Assembly: GCA_013054445.1 (NCBI GenBank)
Contig: JAAMPI010001043.1
Span: 1-20,691, forward strand
Direction: 5' to 3'
DNA from: Cudoniella acicularis
Lineage: Eukaryota; Ascomycota; Leotiomycetes; Helotiales; Helotiaceae
DNA: 20,691 bases
The position numbers and the translations under genes are program-made. The notes below the pieces were generated by a model that saw only the letters and a list, made by a program, of their open reading frames with translations, was not told where the DNA came from and did not search any database. Positions within the stretch are counted from its first letter, which is position 1; every line of letters starts with the position of its first letter. This document shows, piece by piece, positions 1-10,395 of the stretch.

Positions 1-1243
1 AACACCCAAAGTCTCAAGCAACTTCTCCTTCTCCCTTACCAAAAACCCCTCCAAACTCCCCATCTCCACCCCAAAACCCTCCAAGCCCTCTCCCTCCTTC
101 AACTTAACAACATCACCCCACCCCTCCTCCCACTCGATAACATGCCTCTCTACAACCGGCCACTTTCCCTCCTCAAAAATCTTTCTCGTTTCGGCCTCAT
201 CCCTGTACTTCACTTCAACTTTCACGCCCGAAACCCTATCACAAGAAGATTAGTACAAGTTCATATTCCACAACTCTCTCTTACGAAGGCGAAACGAAGT
301 AAAAGAAAGAACATACCTCTCAACAACCTCCCCCCACTTCCCCAAACTCCAACCACTCCCCCCACCAACTCCACTGTTCTCCCCCCCAAATATATCCGGC
401 TTTTCAAACACCTTCCCCGCAAACTTCCCCACATCATACGGGTCACAATGACCCTGCTTATACCCCCTCTCAAACCCCGTAACCAACACATGTTCCTTTC
501 TCCACTCCTTAAAATGAATCTCGCAATACGGAGCTAAATACTGGTAACCTAACCATGTTGGTCTCAATATCGTTACGTTTTTGATTCCGCTTTCGAGAAC
601 GGCTTTTTCGACGGAGGATTTCGAGGCGTAGTATTTTGCTAAGAAGGGGAATTTTGCGGCTTTGGAGGGGGAGGAGAGGAATGCTACCGCTTGAGAGGCA
701 CGGAAGACGGTGGAGGCGATGAAGGTGGTGACGGTCCCAGAAACTTTTGCAGCAGCGATGAAATTTTCAGCATGGCGGGTTTCGGTGGTGGGGTCTGTGA
801 AGGAGGGGAAGGTGTTGAGGAAGACGCCTGTTACGCCCACGGTGGCGGCTTTAATTGCTTCTACTGTAAGAGTTAAGAGCAGGGAGTTAGCTTCTTGTTT
901 CTTGATTAGTGTAACCGTACGTACACATCGCTCAAACTAAAAAAGGAAAAACTGCTTTGAGACCCTACCCAAACCACCTCCCGCCACTCACTCCCTCCCA
1001 AACTTCTCCTCAACTCCTTTCCCCCATCCACAAAATTAAAAAGAAAAATAAGCAAAAACACGTACAATCATCATAATCCCCCTCAAAAATCGTCACCCCC
1101 TCCAAAGCAGCAAGCTCCAGTGCTTTAGGAGAAGAAGTGTTGCGAACAAGCGCGTTAACGAGAAAACCAGCAGCGAGCACTTCGCGAACGACAGAGCTGC
1201 CTTGCATGCCCGTTGCGCCTGTTACTAGAATTGTTTTCGCCAT
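1..1243 (-). CDS. NmrA-like NAD(P)-binding Rossmann-fold protein (3' end outside window)
   Basis: Three exons on the minus strand: 1243-1066, 863-317 and 235-1 (continuing past the window edge), about 320 residues visible. Introns are 864-1065 (202 nt, GTACGT...ACAG) and 236-316 (81 nt, GTATGT...ATAG); both keep the frame. The start at 1243 gives an N-terminal dinucleotide-binding strand-loop-helix, ILVTGATGMQGSSVV, with the GxxGxxG pattern of NmrA and atypical short-chain dehydrogenases. Splicing joins GDYDD to LEAIKAA and then GVTGVFLNT, a usual NmrA-family order. A YYASK motif near the middle resembles the SDR YxxxK. Family members are NADP-binding redox sensors or reductases in the cytosol; the substrate cannot be told from sequence. 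The last visible residues are charged and helical, so only a few codons are probably missing. Read as a whole the gene looks intact. NmrA-like is well supported; any specific role is not. Confidence 0.85.
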
Positions 1244-1930
1244 TGCTAGATTGTAATTTTTTGAGTTGTGCTATGAAAATAAAAATAAGATGTGGAGAAA
1301 TAAGTTTTGTGTGACTTGGTTTGGTTTGGGTATGATAATTTTGCTCGTAGCTCGATCTTTTTCTTGCAGGAAGATATGTAAACAACAAAAATAAGTTTAA
1401 AAGAAATCTATCCAGCAAGATTAATTGAGTTTATTTGTCGTATTTATTTTAGTTGTTTAAACAAGAGAGGGCTTAAATTCGGAAAGCCGAAGATTGGCAA
1501 TACCGGTACTGTATTGCGCGAACGCCGTATTTCGGCGTTCGCTACCTAGTACGGCAACCACGACGCTGATTGAAGAAAGTCAAGAGGAAATACCGAGATT
1601 GATGGGGTATGAAAGCTGAGGAGGGTTGAAAACACGAATATAACTATGGATGATAAGCAGAAGTATGAAAGAGGATATAGCTACATTCATTGTGGAATAG
1701 GAGAACATTACAAAAGCTTTGCTATAACTACCCATGCTGGGACTAATACGCAGCTGCTGAAGTCTTTGTCTTTTATCTACATGTTCTCGTGTATTGTCAT
1801 GATACCGTAAATAAGTCCAAGCAGACGCCTAGACAAGCAAATAAACAAAGCAGCCTCTTGAATATCCCCCGCCGAGGTCAAAGCCTTCAACTCCATATGA
1901 CTCGAGGTCGCCGAATGCAAAGTAACCAGC
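1244..1930. other. Intergenic region: NmrA-like promoter and RAD7 3' flank
   Basis: No convincing coding region. It holds the upstream region of the NmrA-like gene and the 3' flank of RAD7. An AT-rich stretch lies at about 1250-1460 next to the NmrA-like start. The only clear structure is the palindrome at 1503-1554. An open frame at 1777-2055 (-) overlaps the RAD7 3' end in another frame and is most likely a shadow. Confidence 0.6.
1503..1554. repeat. Two-tier inverted repeat (hairpin)
   Basis: GCGAACGCCG (1518-1527) is a perfect inverted repeat of CGGCGTTCGC (1533-1542) around a 5-nt TATTT loop. A second, outer pair CCGGTACT (1503-1510) and AGTACGG (1548-1554) matches with one bulge. The pairing is direct observation; the role (MITE remnant, regulator site, chance) is unknown. 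Confidence 0.7.
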
Positions 1931-4003
1931 TCAAACAGCTCTTCCTTCGCCATCCTCCGTACCCTCAATCTGCATACCCAATGCAGTCGGCACTCCAATG
2001 AGGATCTTCCCCTTTGGAACTCGTACATCCCGGACACCAAAATTGCCGAAGACAACCAAGGTCTTTAGATTCGGACAACTTCGGAAGATGTAACCGACAA
2101 CGAGATCATTGACGGCCTGGCAGAAGCTGAGGTTGATCATCTTCAATTCGAGATATTTTTTGTCCTCCGCAAAGACACGTTCGAAAGACTCTAATGAAAT
2201 ATGTCGACAAGAATTGATATCTAGATATTTCAAAGTCTTGCCCGAGTGCTGCATAAGAGCTTCAAATCCTTTAGAACCAAGTCCAATGTTATTGGGGTTC
2301 TCCCTAGGCTCAGCCGCATCAATATGCCGACATTTATGGAGATCAATGTATGTCAATGGCGGGTTGTACCAATTTGTGAATAGCTTTTCAAAACCTGCAT
2401 CTGTCAAAACTTCGTTGTCGGTAATACGGAGTTTGGTGATGTTTTGACAATTCTCGTGGATGGCGTCGAGGACACTATCATCAATATAATGCACAGTACC
2501 AAGACAGAAAGTGCGCAGGCCAGGGCCGACACCATTCAGAATTTCGACGTAAGGCTTTGAGCTTGTTTTCTCGTAAATCTCCAGTGACAAGTGTTGAAGA
2601 TTTGTAAGTTTGGCGATGTGCTTGATGCCTTCATCTGTAACTTTTTGGTTGTGGGACACCTTGAGCCTCTTCAGTTCTGGGCATGTCTTTGAGAGAACCT
2701 CGAGCTGCTCATCCCCAAAATGACCGTCGGTATGGTAAACTTTCAGAGCTCTTAGCTCGGCACTCTTCTCTGTCAAGAACTGATCCCATCTCTCGTCATC
2801 GATCAAGTTGGCTCCGTGAATGCTGAAAGTCTCCAATTGCACATCGGTTGCCAACAAATGATCCATGACTACGTTCTTGAATTGGACTGCATTTTTGAGA
2901 CGTAGGTGCTTTACGGTAGGGGTGTACTGGAAGATTCGAATATAATCATCTGACGAAAGATAGGATCCATCGTAAATAGTGACCGTGTCGAAACCTGGAC
3001 GAAGGAAAAGATTTAGAGTTGAGGATTTCACAAGACGCTTTTTTGAGAGAATAGCCGCAAGGCGGTCAACCATCGTAACTGGCAGATCTCCCAAATCTTC
3101 TGCCTGGTCAACGTTCTTCGCCAGAGTCTCGATACATAATGTCATCAAGTCCTTGGCTCCAGGATAGATGCCATCAAGTAGATTGCTTTGCAACTGTCGT
3201 CGTTGTCGACCAGCAGCAGTCTTTCTCCTCTTTTTGGCAGCACCCTCCTCCTTGTCGAGTTCTTTTGTGCACTCCGGGCAAAGGAGTCCGCCATCCTCAC
3301 CCTTTCGACTGTATGGTGTAACAGTGAATCTCTTGTCGCAATTTTCGCAATTCTCCTTCTGGTCAGGCAATGGCGCCATGCTCTCTTCGAAGATTGCACG
3401 AGCAGCTTCGTCTTCATCGGACATCTCTTCATCTGAACCGTATTGGCGTCTGCGGCGTTGAAATTGCTTCGAGGCTTTGATTTTGGCGATTGCTTTCTAT
3501 TTGGCATGAGCAACAACGCCTCTGTTGGGGAGCGCAAGACCACATACCTCTTCCTCCTTCTTCCTCTTGTTTGTCTGCGCCTTTGTCTCGTTCCTCCGCG
3601 CCCGGGAAGGTTCTGGCTCTTCGGAAGCTGAGGGCTCATTGCTGTCAGCCTCCGCCGCCTGTTGTGAAGCTAGGGCAGCAGCTCTTCGAGCGTTTGCATC
3701 TTGGCGGATTTGATTGGCATTGATATTATGCGACTTTGGAATACGTTAGCGGATATATATATATATATGGGAATGGCTTCAGGAGCATACTGCTAGGAAA
3801 TCTGTCAAAGCTGACTGACTGCAGACGGACATTAGCATTCAATGCCTTTTGCCATTGGAAAGCGGATACCTACGGTCCTCTGATCTGACGAACAGGCCTC
3901 TGGTTTGGATTGGGATTTTGATTCGGGTTAGGGTTGTTTGACCTGGCACATTATCAGCACTCACAGTTTGATCGAGCTTCCAGCAAAGTAGATCGCCTTA
4001 CAT
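1931..4003 (-). CDS. RAD7: DNA repair protein Rad7 (LRR protein of global-genome NER)
   Basis: Rad7 pairs with Rad16 in yeast NEF4, recognises damage in non-transcribed DNA in the nucleus, and with Elc1 and Cul3 acts in ubiquitination of Rad4. Exons (-): 4003-4002, 3942-3874, 3818-3791, 3733-3548, 3496-1931; introns 59, 55, 57 and 51 nt, all GT-AG, most with clear branch sites. The product would be about 616 aa (yeast Rad7 565). The N-terminus is Asn/Pro/Gln-rich (to about residue 18), followed by RGPQSALTDFLASHNINA, which I recognise as the conserved Rad7 N-terminal motif. A basic KR-rich segment lies at about 84-115. A four-cysteine zinc motif has Cys145, 148, 168 and 171 around RFTVTPYSR. 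AMN1/LRR-type repeats fill about 260-600 (LKRLKVSHNQKVTDEGIKHI). The start codon is split AT|G by intron 1: in-frame stops lie on both sides of the junction, and the next in-frame ATG (3424) would lose the conserved motif. Divergent from RAD16. Confidence 0.92.
3751..3769. repeat. AT dinucleotide microsatellite in RAD7 intron 3
   Basis: A run of about eight AT/TA dinucleotides lies inside the 57-nt intron 3 (3734-3790), just upstream of the GCTAACG branch-like site on the minus strand. It fills about a third of the intron. Confidence 0.85.
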
Positions 4004-4748
4004 GTTGATTTATTTGCCTTCAGCTTTAGTCTTGCGATTTCAGTTATTGCGACAACTGTTCTCCTTTCAATTCCCCCTGTTGTCTACACTGCTGATTCGG
4101 ATAGAACAAAGGGTCAAGATGGAAAGACAGGCTGGGACGAGCCTAAAGAATCTTCGGTTGTGGTGTTGCAGAAGTTTGCCTTTCGATTCCCTAATCCCTT
4201 TGTCTTCGGTCTCCCTGTTTGACGCGCCAAAAGCCTCTGGCTTATCAGCCTAATCTTGCCCCACCAATCATCGGGGGCGTTGCTGCCTGTTTTGTACTTC
4301 AAATCACGTGATCTCGCGCGCTTGGATAATGCGACGCGTGCTGAATTTCCCCTAAACCTCCAGGACAACTTCTTTGACCTGTCGCCACCTCGAGCGGAGC
4401 CACAACATCATACTCTCCTCTTTCACGCAGGCCTTCTATAAGAGGTGCCAATAGATCAAAGGCTTCATTTTCATTCCGCGTACGGCATTCGGCAAACGGC
4501 CAATTGTCGAAAAAGAGCGCAAACGAACTGCGCAATTGTCGCAATCTAACGCCTATCTCAAAGCTGAGGTGCACGCCCTGCCTAAGATCGCCCTACTCTC
4601 ATTCACCAACCTGCCTCCTCCGCGCACAAAATCTTGTACAAAACTTCTACCCCGCAGTGGTCTATCCTGCCACACCTGTGACATTATACTCTTGAACTCT
4701 TTGTACTACCACAGCGCATAGAGACCGGTCTATCCGAGGACTGTCAAT
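4004..4748. promoter_or_regulatory. Shared divergent promoter region of RAD7 and RAD16
   Basis: About 745 bp separate the RAD7 and RAD16 start codons, which point away from each other. Open frames on both strands here are short and show no family resemblance. Visible candidate sites are the 10-bp palindrome ATCACGTGAT (4303-4312, CACGTG core), a CCAAT box (4264-4268) and ACGCGT (4334-4339, the MCB core used by MBF in yeasts). They cluster within 80 bp near the middle. Co-regulation of the pair is inference from the geometry. Confidence 0.55.
4303..4312. promoter_or_regulatory. CACGTG palindrome in the RAD7-RAD16 promoter
   Basis: ATCACGTGAT is a perfect 10-bp palindrome with an E-box core bound by fungal bHLH factors such as Cbf1. 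It lies about 300 bp from the RAD7 start and 437 bp from the RAD16 start. Binding is untested. Confidence 0.4.
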
Positions 4749-7700
4749 ATGGCTCCAGCTAGCAGACCGAGGGGTCGACCTCGGAAAGTCGAAAGCCTCA
4801 GCAGCAGTGTCACAATTTCAAGACCATCATCCTGTAAGTTCTATACTTGTTTTCACAGTAGCAGCTGTGACAAGTTCTTTAGATTCTACTTCTTTCCATC
4901 TGTAGCAATCAACCTGTTAACAAAACCTGCAATAGCCACCAGACGATCCACACGCAAAAGCCTTAACGACAAAGCCTCGGTCGCATCCACAGTGAATGGT
5001 GACTATGCTTCCACCTCTGACTTTCCATCACCCTCAATGATTGGAGAATACATGAGCGCAAAGAAGACCATGGCTGATGCGAAAGGCCGCGATTCATTGT
5101 CCTCTGTTTCAACCTCCAACGACTATAATGAAAGCAGCGGATACTCTACACCTGCCACCAGTGCTATTGCTACTCCAGTAACTGCACCGAAACCTTCTGA
5201 TTCTACACCTCGAAGGGGACGTCCATCTACAAACATGTCAGCTCCTCGATCAGGACCTAGTTTGGTAGCTAAAGCTGCAGCTCTTCGCAATAGCAAATAC
5301 TCCTTGAATGCCAATAAGCGAAAGAGAGTTCCTGATTCTGAGGAAGATGAAGATGAAGATGAAGATGCCGACAACAATAATACAGCAGATGCTCAGCTGG
5401 CTCGGGCTCTTCAAAAACAGGAGGAGGAAGCAGCCAATAGCATGACAGCCATGAACATTGACGATTTCACCCCACGAAGAACACTACGCAAGACTCGGAA
5501 GATCCTACCAAAGTCTGATTATGCTGCTGATTTCAGCAACGACGACGACAACGTTCAAATGGCAGAGCCAGTCTTCACTCCCAAACTTGCCAAGAGGCCA
5601 AAAGTTGAACTTTCATCTGTTGGTTCCAACAGTGTAAAGTTCAGTTCTACCAAGAAGACAAAGGCTGTCGTCATTGACTCTGATTCTGACGATTTTATGG
5701 AAATTGATGACTCAGAGGGTTCTGATGCCCTAATTCCTATGACTACTTCTCGATCTCGTAGGAAGCAAATCGTTCCAGGACCATCAAAATCAACAAAAAA
5801 GGGTCCTTCCTCCAACAAGTCAAACTTCAAGATCCCTCCGCGCCCCTCTGCCGCTCCTGCGAAGCCTTCGAAGTCTCTCTCTACTACCAAGTCCTTCTCG
5901 AAGCCTGGTTCATCTACCTTGAAGCGCGAAGACACTAAGGCATCTGCAGCTAGCTCCGGTCTTACAAGTTTGGGTTCTGCTGCTCAAACAGAGAGTGAAT
6001 TTGAGAGCGAATTGGAGTTCTACTCTGGCGTTTCCGATTCCGATCTATCTCCAGGTGCCAATAGTGATAGTGATAGTGCCACTGACACTGCTGTTAATTC
6101 CGCTATCGCTCGTAGAGCTCGTGGTGTTACCTCTCGTGCCTCCGCCCGGCGTAGGATCAATTTACTGGAGAATGATCGCGGAAGTCGCAGAGGCAGACTG
6201 GAGCGTGCGCGTCTTGAAGCACATCACCCTGAACTGCATACAATGTGGAAGGATTTAGAGAATCTCCCCAAAATCGGCTCCGTAACAATTGAGCAACCCG
6301 GGAACATCAATCGACAACTAAAGCCATTTCAACTCGAGGGTGTTGCTTGGATGAAAGCCATGGAGGAGACCGAATGGGGTGGTGGTTTGCTGGGTGATGA
6401 GATGGGTATGGGTAAAACCATTCAAGCCGTCTCGCTCATCATGTCCGATTTCCCTGCCGCGCAGCCTTCTCTTGTTTTGATCCCGCCTGTCGCTCTCATG
6501 CAATGGCAGCAAGAAATCGAATCTTACACAGATGGCACGCTCAAGACATTTGTGTATCACGGCACTAATGCAAAGACGAAAGGCGCTACTCTTAAAGATC
6601 TGATGAAGTATAACGTCATCCTCATGTCTTACAACAGTCTTGAGTCTATGTACCGAAAGCAGGAGAAAGGTTTCAAGCGAAAGAATGGCATTCACAAGGA
6701 ACCTAGCGTCATTCATCAGATCCATTTTCATCGAGTCATTCTTGATGAGGCTCACAACATCAAGGTAAGCACCTCCTGGGTTCAAATCTAGCCACAAAAC
6801 TAATTCTTGCAGCAACGCACTACTGGATCTGCCAAAGCCTGCTTCGCCCTGAAGGCAGATCATAAGTGGTGCTTGTCAGGTACACCTCTCCAAAATCGGA
6901 TTGGCGAATTTTTCTCCTTAGTCCGTTTCCTCGACATCAAACCATTCGCCTGTTATTTCTGTAAGCAGTGCCCATGCTCAACGTTGAACTGGGAAATGAA
7001 TGATGATAATCGTTGCTCGGGCTGCAATCACAGTGGCATGCAACACGTTTCTGTCTTTAACCAGGAGCTCCTGAATCCCATTCAAAAGTATGGAAATAAC
7101 GGACCAGGAAAGGAAGCATTCCAGAAGCTTCGTATTCTCACCGATCGTTTCATGCTTCGTCGTGTTAAGCGAGATCATTCATCCTCGATGGAATTACCAG
7201 CTAAAGAGATCTATGTTGACCGCCAATTCTTTGGAGAGGAGGAGAACGACTTTGCTGGAAGTATCATGAACAATGGTACTCGGAAATTCGAGACATATGT
7301 TGCTCAGGGTGTCCTGCTTAACAACTACGCCAACATTTTCGGTCTCATCATGCAGATGCGTCAAGTAGCTGACCATCCCGATTTGATCTTGAAGAAGAAC
7401 GGCGAAGGTGGCCAGAATATCCTTGTCTGCTGCATCTGTGACGAGACTGCGGAAGAGGCAATTAGGTCTACCTGCCGCCATGACTTCTGCCGCGAGTGTG
7501 CAAAGAATTATCTTCGGTCTTCCAGTATGTTGTGTGACTTGCTTTTCTCATCCGCTCTCTATTTACTGATTGGCATTCTTAGACGCCCCCGATTGCCCTC
7601 AATGCCACATTGCGCTCAGTATCGACCTGGAGCAGCCTGAAATGGAGCAAGATGAGCAAATGGTTAAGAAGTCTTCCATCATTAACAGAATCAAGATGGA

Positions 7701-8238
7701 GAACTGGACGAGTAGCTCCAAGATCGAGGCCTTGGTTCATGACCTTTGGCAACTCCGCTCCAAGAACCGATCTCACAAGTCCATCATCTTCAGTCAATTC
7801 ACTACTATGCTGCAACTGGTTGAGTGGCGCCTCCGTCGGGCAGGTATCACGACTGTAATGCTTGACGGATCTATGACGCCAGCTCAGCGCCAAGCTTCCA
7901 TTAACCATTTCATGACTGATGTCAACGTGGAATGTTTTCTCGTTTCGTTGAAGGCTGGTGGTGTTGCTCTCAATTTGACAGAAGCCTCGCACGTCTTCAT
8001 TGTTGATCCTTGGTGGAACCCTGCTGCTGAATGGCAAAGTGCAGATCGTTGTCATCGTATTGGTCAAGCCCGCCCTTGCTCAATTACCCGACTGTGTATT
8101 GAAGACTCGGTCGAGAGCAGGATGGTCTTGTTACAGGAGAAGAAGGCTAACATGATCAACTCGACTATCAATGCCGATGAATCCGCAATGGAGAGCTTGA
8201 CTCCTGAAGATATGCAGTTCTTGTTCCGTGGAAATTAA
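4749..8238 (+). CDS. RAD16: DNA repair protein Rad16 (SNF2-family ATPase with RING finger)
   Basis: Rad16 is the DNA-dependent ATPase and E3-ligase partner of Rad7; the complex moves on chromatin to find lesions for nucleotide excision repair. Exons: 4749-4833, 4936-6764, 6813-7524, 7583-8238, giving 1093 aa (yeast 790; the excess is N-terminal). Introns are 102, 48 and 58 nt. Intron 1 also has an in-frame acceptor at 4905 that would add 10 residues. In order: AT-hook RPRGRPRK (about 6-13); a long low-complexity Ser-rich acidic/basic region to about 450; SNF2 N-terminal ATPase with Walker A DEMGMGKT (about 515-522) and DEAH (632-635); a Cys-rich insert beginning CYFCKQCPC, typical of Rad16; C3HC4 RING at 845-883 (CCICDE ... 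CRHDFC ... CPQC), interrupted by intron 3; helicase C domain with [17 protein letters not shown] and DRCHRIGQA (about 940-1045). All catalytic motifs look intact. Start context CAATATGG is good. Confidence 0.95.
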
Positions 8239-8970
8239 GAATAGGAAACATGTATCGATTGAGGTGACCATAACTGTCCTTCATTTTCGCAATGAAGGCG
8301 GCCATAATGTTGTTAGCTTACTGGTATATTACGGCGTTGCCTTTTGGCAGGGGTGGCTCATGGAATTTGGAGTTACCGGTCTGCTCCGCTTTTACCATAT
8401 CGACTTCGGTAGCTGGGACGCCATTTGCTCTTTTATTCACAATATACTTTCACTCATTTTCCGATCTGGGAGATGATTCCGACATTGATTGGCGTACCAT
8501 GCAGGCCGATATCATTGAGGTGGTATCACCCAGGGAATGTATTTACCAGAACTGTTTCTGCTAAACAGCCAGTAGAGGTAGATCATCGCGCGAGCATACA
8601 GTACACAGACACGCAAACAAATAAATGTATTGAGTTTTGACTACGGGGTAGCGTCTGCCAAATCATCTCGGGTGAGTGAGGACTCGTTAATTTGAATTGA
8701 TCCTCTTGAACATCCCGTGTAAAGGCCTCGCTGCTTGGCGCAATATTTTGTTCTCAACCCTTCTGCCTGATAAAGCTTTCAAGGAATACAAAGAATCACT
8801 CCAAAGATTTAGTGTTGCCAGTTGAGCGTTCGCCGCCCTGTCGTTCAAGCGTACTGGGCATTCTCTTCCGCCTCATTGACGAATCCAAACTCGAAGTTCC
8901 GTCGTTCTTGCCTTCTCGGTATCGTTCGTGTTTCCGTTGCATGGGTGACGAGACCTGAGTGTTGCGCAAG
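8239..8970. other. RAD16 3' flank and intergenic DNA
   Basis: It follows the RAD16 stop. Short open frames at 8228-8640 (+) have no recognisable motif and overlap each other in different frames. I see no RNA gene or transposon here. Confidence 0.5.
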
Positions 8971-8973
8971 TAG

Positions 8974-9420
8974 TTCCTGCTGCCTTTTCAGTTTGTTGAG
9001 GATGCCTGGAGTCGTTCTTGCATCCTTGAGAGAGTAGGTGGTTGTTATGTAGTTATCTAGGTAACTTTTCAATTTTGTGTTGAAGGGCTGAGCTGTTCTT
9101 TCCTTTTTGCTTCTTGAGATTCTTGCCTCCTCAACGCTGTTGAGCCTCTGTTGCGGAGGTAACTTGGGTCTTGGAGAGGTGGTTCCTGCATTTTCTGATT
9201 TGTTGAGGATACCTGGAGTCGCTCTTGCTTTCTTGGGGTTGGAGGTGGTTGTCGTGGGGTTACCTGGGTGACTTTTGAAATGTTAAAGTACCGAACTGTC
9301 CTTGCCTTCTTGAGAAGTTGAGGTTGTTCGTCGCCTTGGTAACTTTTGGATTTGGGAGAAGTGCTGAGCTGTTCTTGCCCTTTTTGCTACTTGAGGCTCT
9401 TGGTCACCTGTGCAACCTTT
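8974..9420 (-). repeat. Degenerate direct repeats, possibly a decayed Q/K/R-rich reading frame
   Basis: The block at 8974-9115 recurs at 9182-9318 with a period of about 207 bp; both contain GTTGAGGAT(G/A)CCTGGAGTCG followed by a TCTTGC tract. A second match links 9060-9125 with 9338-9400 (both start GGTAACTTTT and contain GCTGAGCTGTTCTT). On the minus strand one frame is open for roughly 100 codons (about 9390 to 9070) without a clear start; it reads PRKQERLQVSST and later RKEQLSPST. Related copies hold stop codons (for example LQASSTN then a stop). This suggests an old internally repeated gene now broken, but no family is recognised. Repeats are clear; former coding is inference. Confidence 0.5.
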
Positions 9421-10395
9421 TGAGGTCCTATGCCTGCTTTTTTGAGCTTTCAATTTTGTCAGTTGCTGTGTCAGTTTTCGGCGGTTTCCGCAATTTTTCA
9501 GTTGTTGCTCTGCTAGTGAGGGCATTCCTGCCTTTTCCGAATTTCAGTTTCGTCTGTTGCTGGCTGTTGAACCCTCTTCGGATTCTTCAGCTGCTCTCGG
9601 GATCGTTCTTGGGTACGTGTTCCACAGTGCCCGCTTGTTGCTGTGACGGCTCTAGCTTCGCAATACATTGATTCGCTTCTCAGGGCCAGCCAAGTATGCT
9701 TCTTAGATGTAAATTTGGGGCAATTCTCAACACCATCACAGTATTAACAACTCCGATGGGAACCATGGGATTCCGTTAACGCCGAAAGACTTGCGCAAAT
9801 GTAATTGCAACACTGCCAACACCTTTGTGGTCTGTAGTGGGGATTTAGGCCTTGAGGAAACTTCGAAATCTGAACCATGCTGGAATATATTTTGCAGGAT
9901 TATGGGAGGGGCGAATTTTAGGATTTGTGACACATTCAAGACTCTTCTTGCATGAGTCAGCATAACGCCAAGTGTACACTGTACAGAGGGGGAAGGAGCG
10001 ATACCAGACGGATCATTGGGATTTGCAAAATTGTGCGTTGTGATCGTGAGATTTTGGAGGGAGATTACTGGAGGCGAAAGTACGAGGAAAGTCAATCGCA
10101 GTCGGAGACGCACTCGCAATAGGAGACGTACTCACCAATTTGATCAAAAGAGAAATTCGAGTCTACCCGGGCAGTGCTGCTTGTTCCCTTCTCTCAAATC
10201 GCGCCTTCCCCGTCTTCGCGTCTTCGGCTTCACCCAATTAAACGAAGAAAGGGGCTTGAATTAGGAGATGCACTTACACAAGGAGAGGTGACTTTACTTT
10301 TGTCTCGTCTGGATCTCAAAAGACCAACTTTAGAAGTGTAAGATCTGGTATTTTGATAATATCCTCCTTAATCTTACATCGTTGACTAACTACAA
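9421..10395. other. Intergenic, no supported gene
   Basis: The open frame at 9736-10119 (-) shows no domain, biased codon pattern or family motif, so I do not call it. Three short similar motifs (GGAGACGCACTCGCAA at 10104, GGAGACGTACTCACCAA at 10122, GGAGATGCACTTACACAA at 10264) are the only internal structure seen. Confidence 0.45.

Noticed and set aside
1777..2055. Open frame on the minus strand at the RAD7 3' end
   Set aside because: It overlaps the RAD7 C-terminal codons in another frame and has no independent support.
4114..4574. Minus-strand open frames between RAD7 and RAD16
   Set aside because: Short, overlapping, no motif, and located in the promoter region of two well-supported genes.
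9736..10119. 127-codon minus-strand frame
   Set aside because: No domain, no plausible promoter or intron support, irregular composition.
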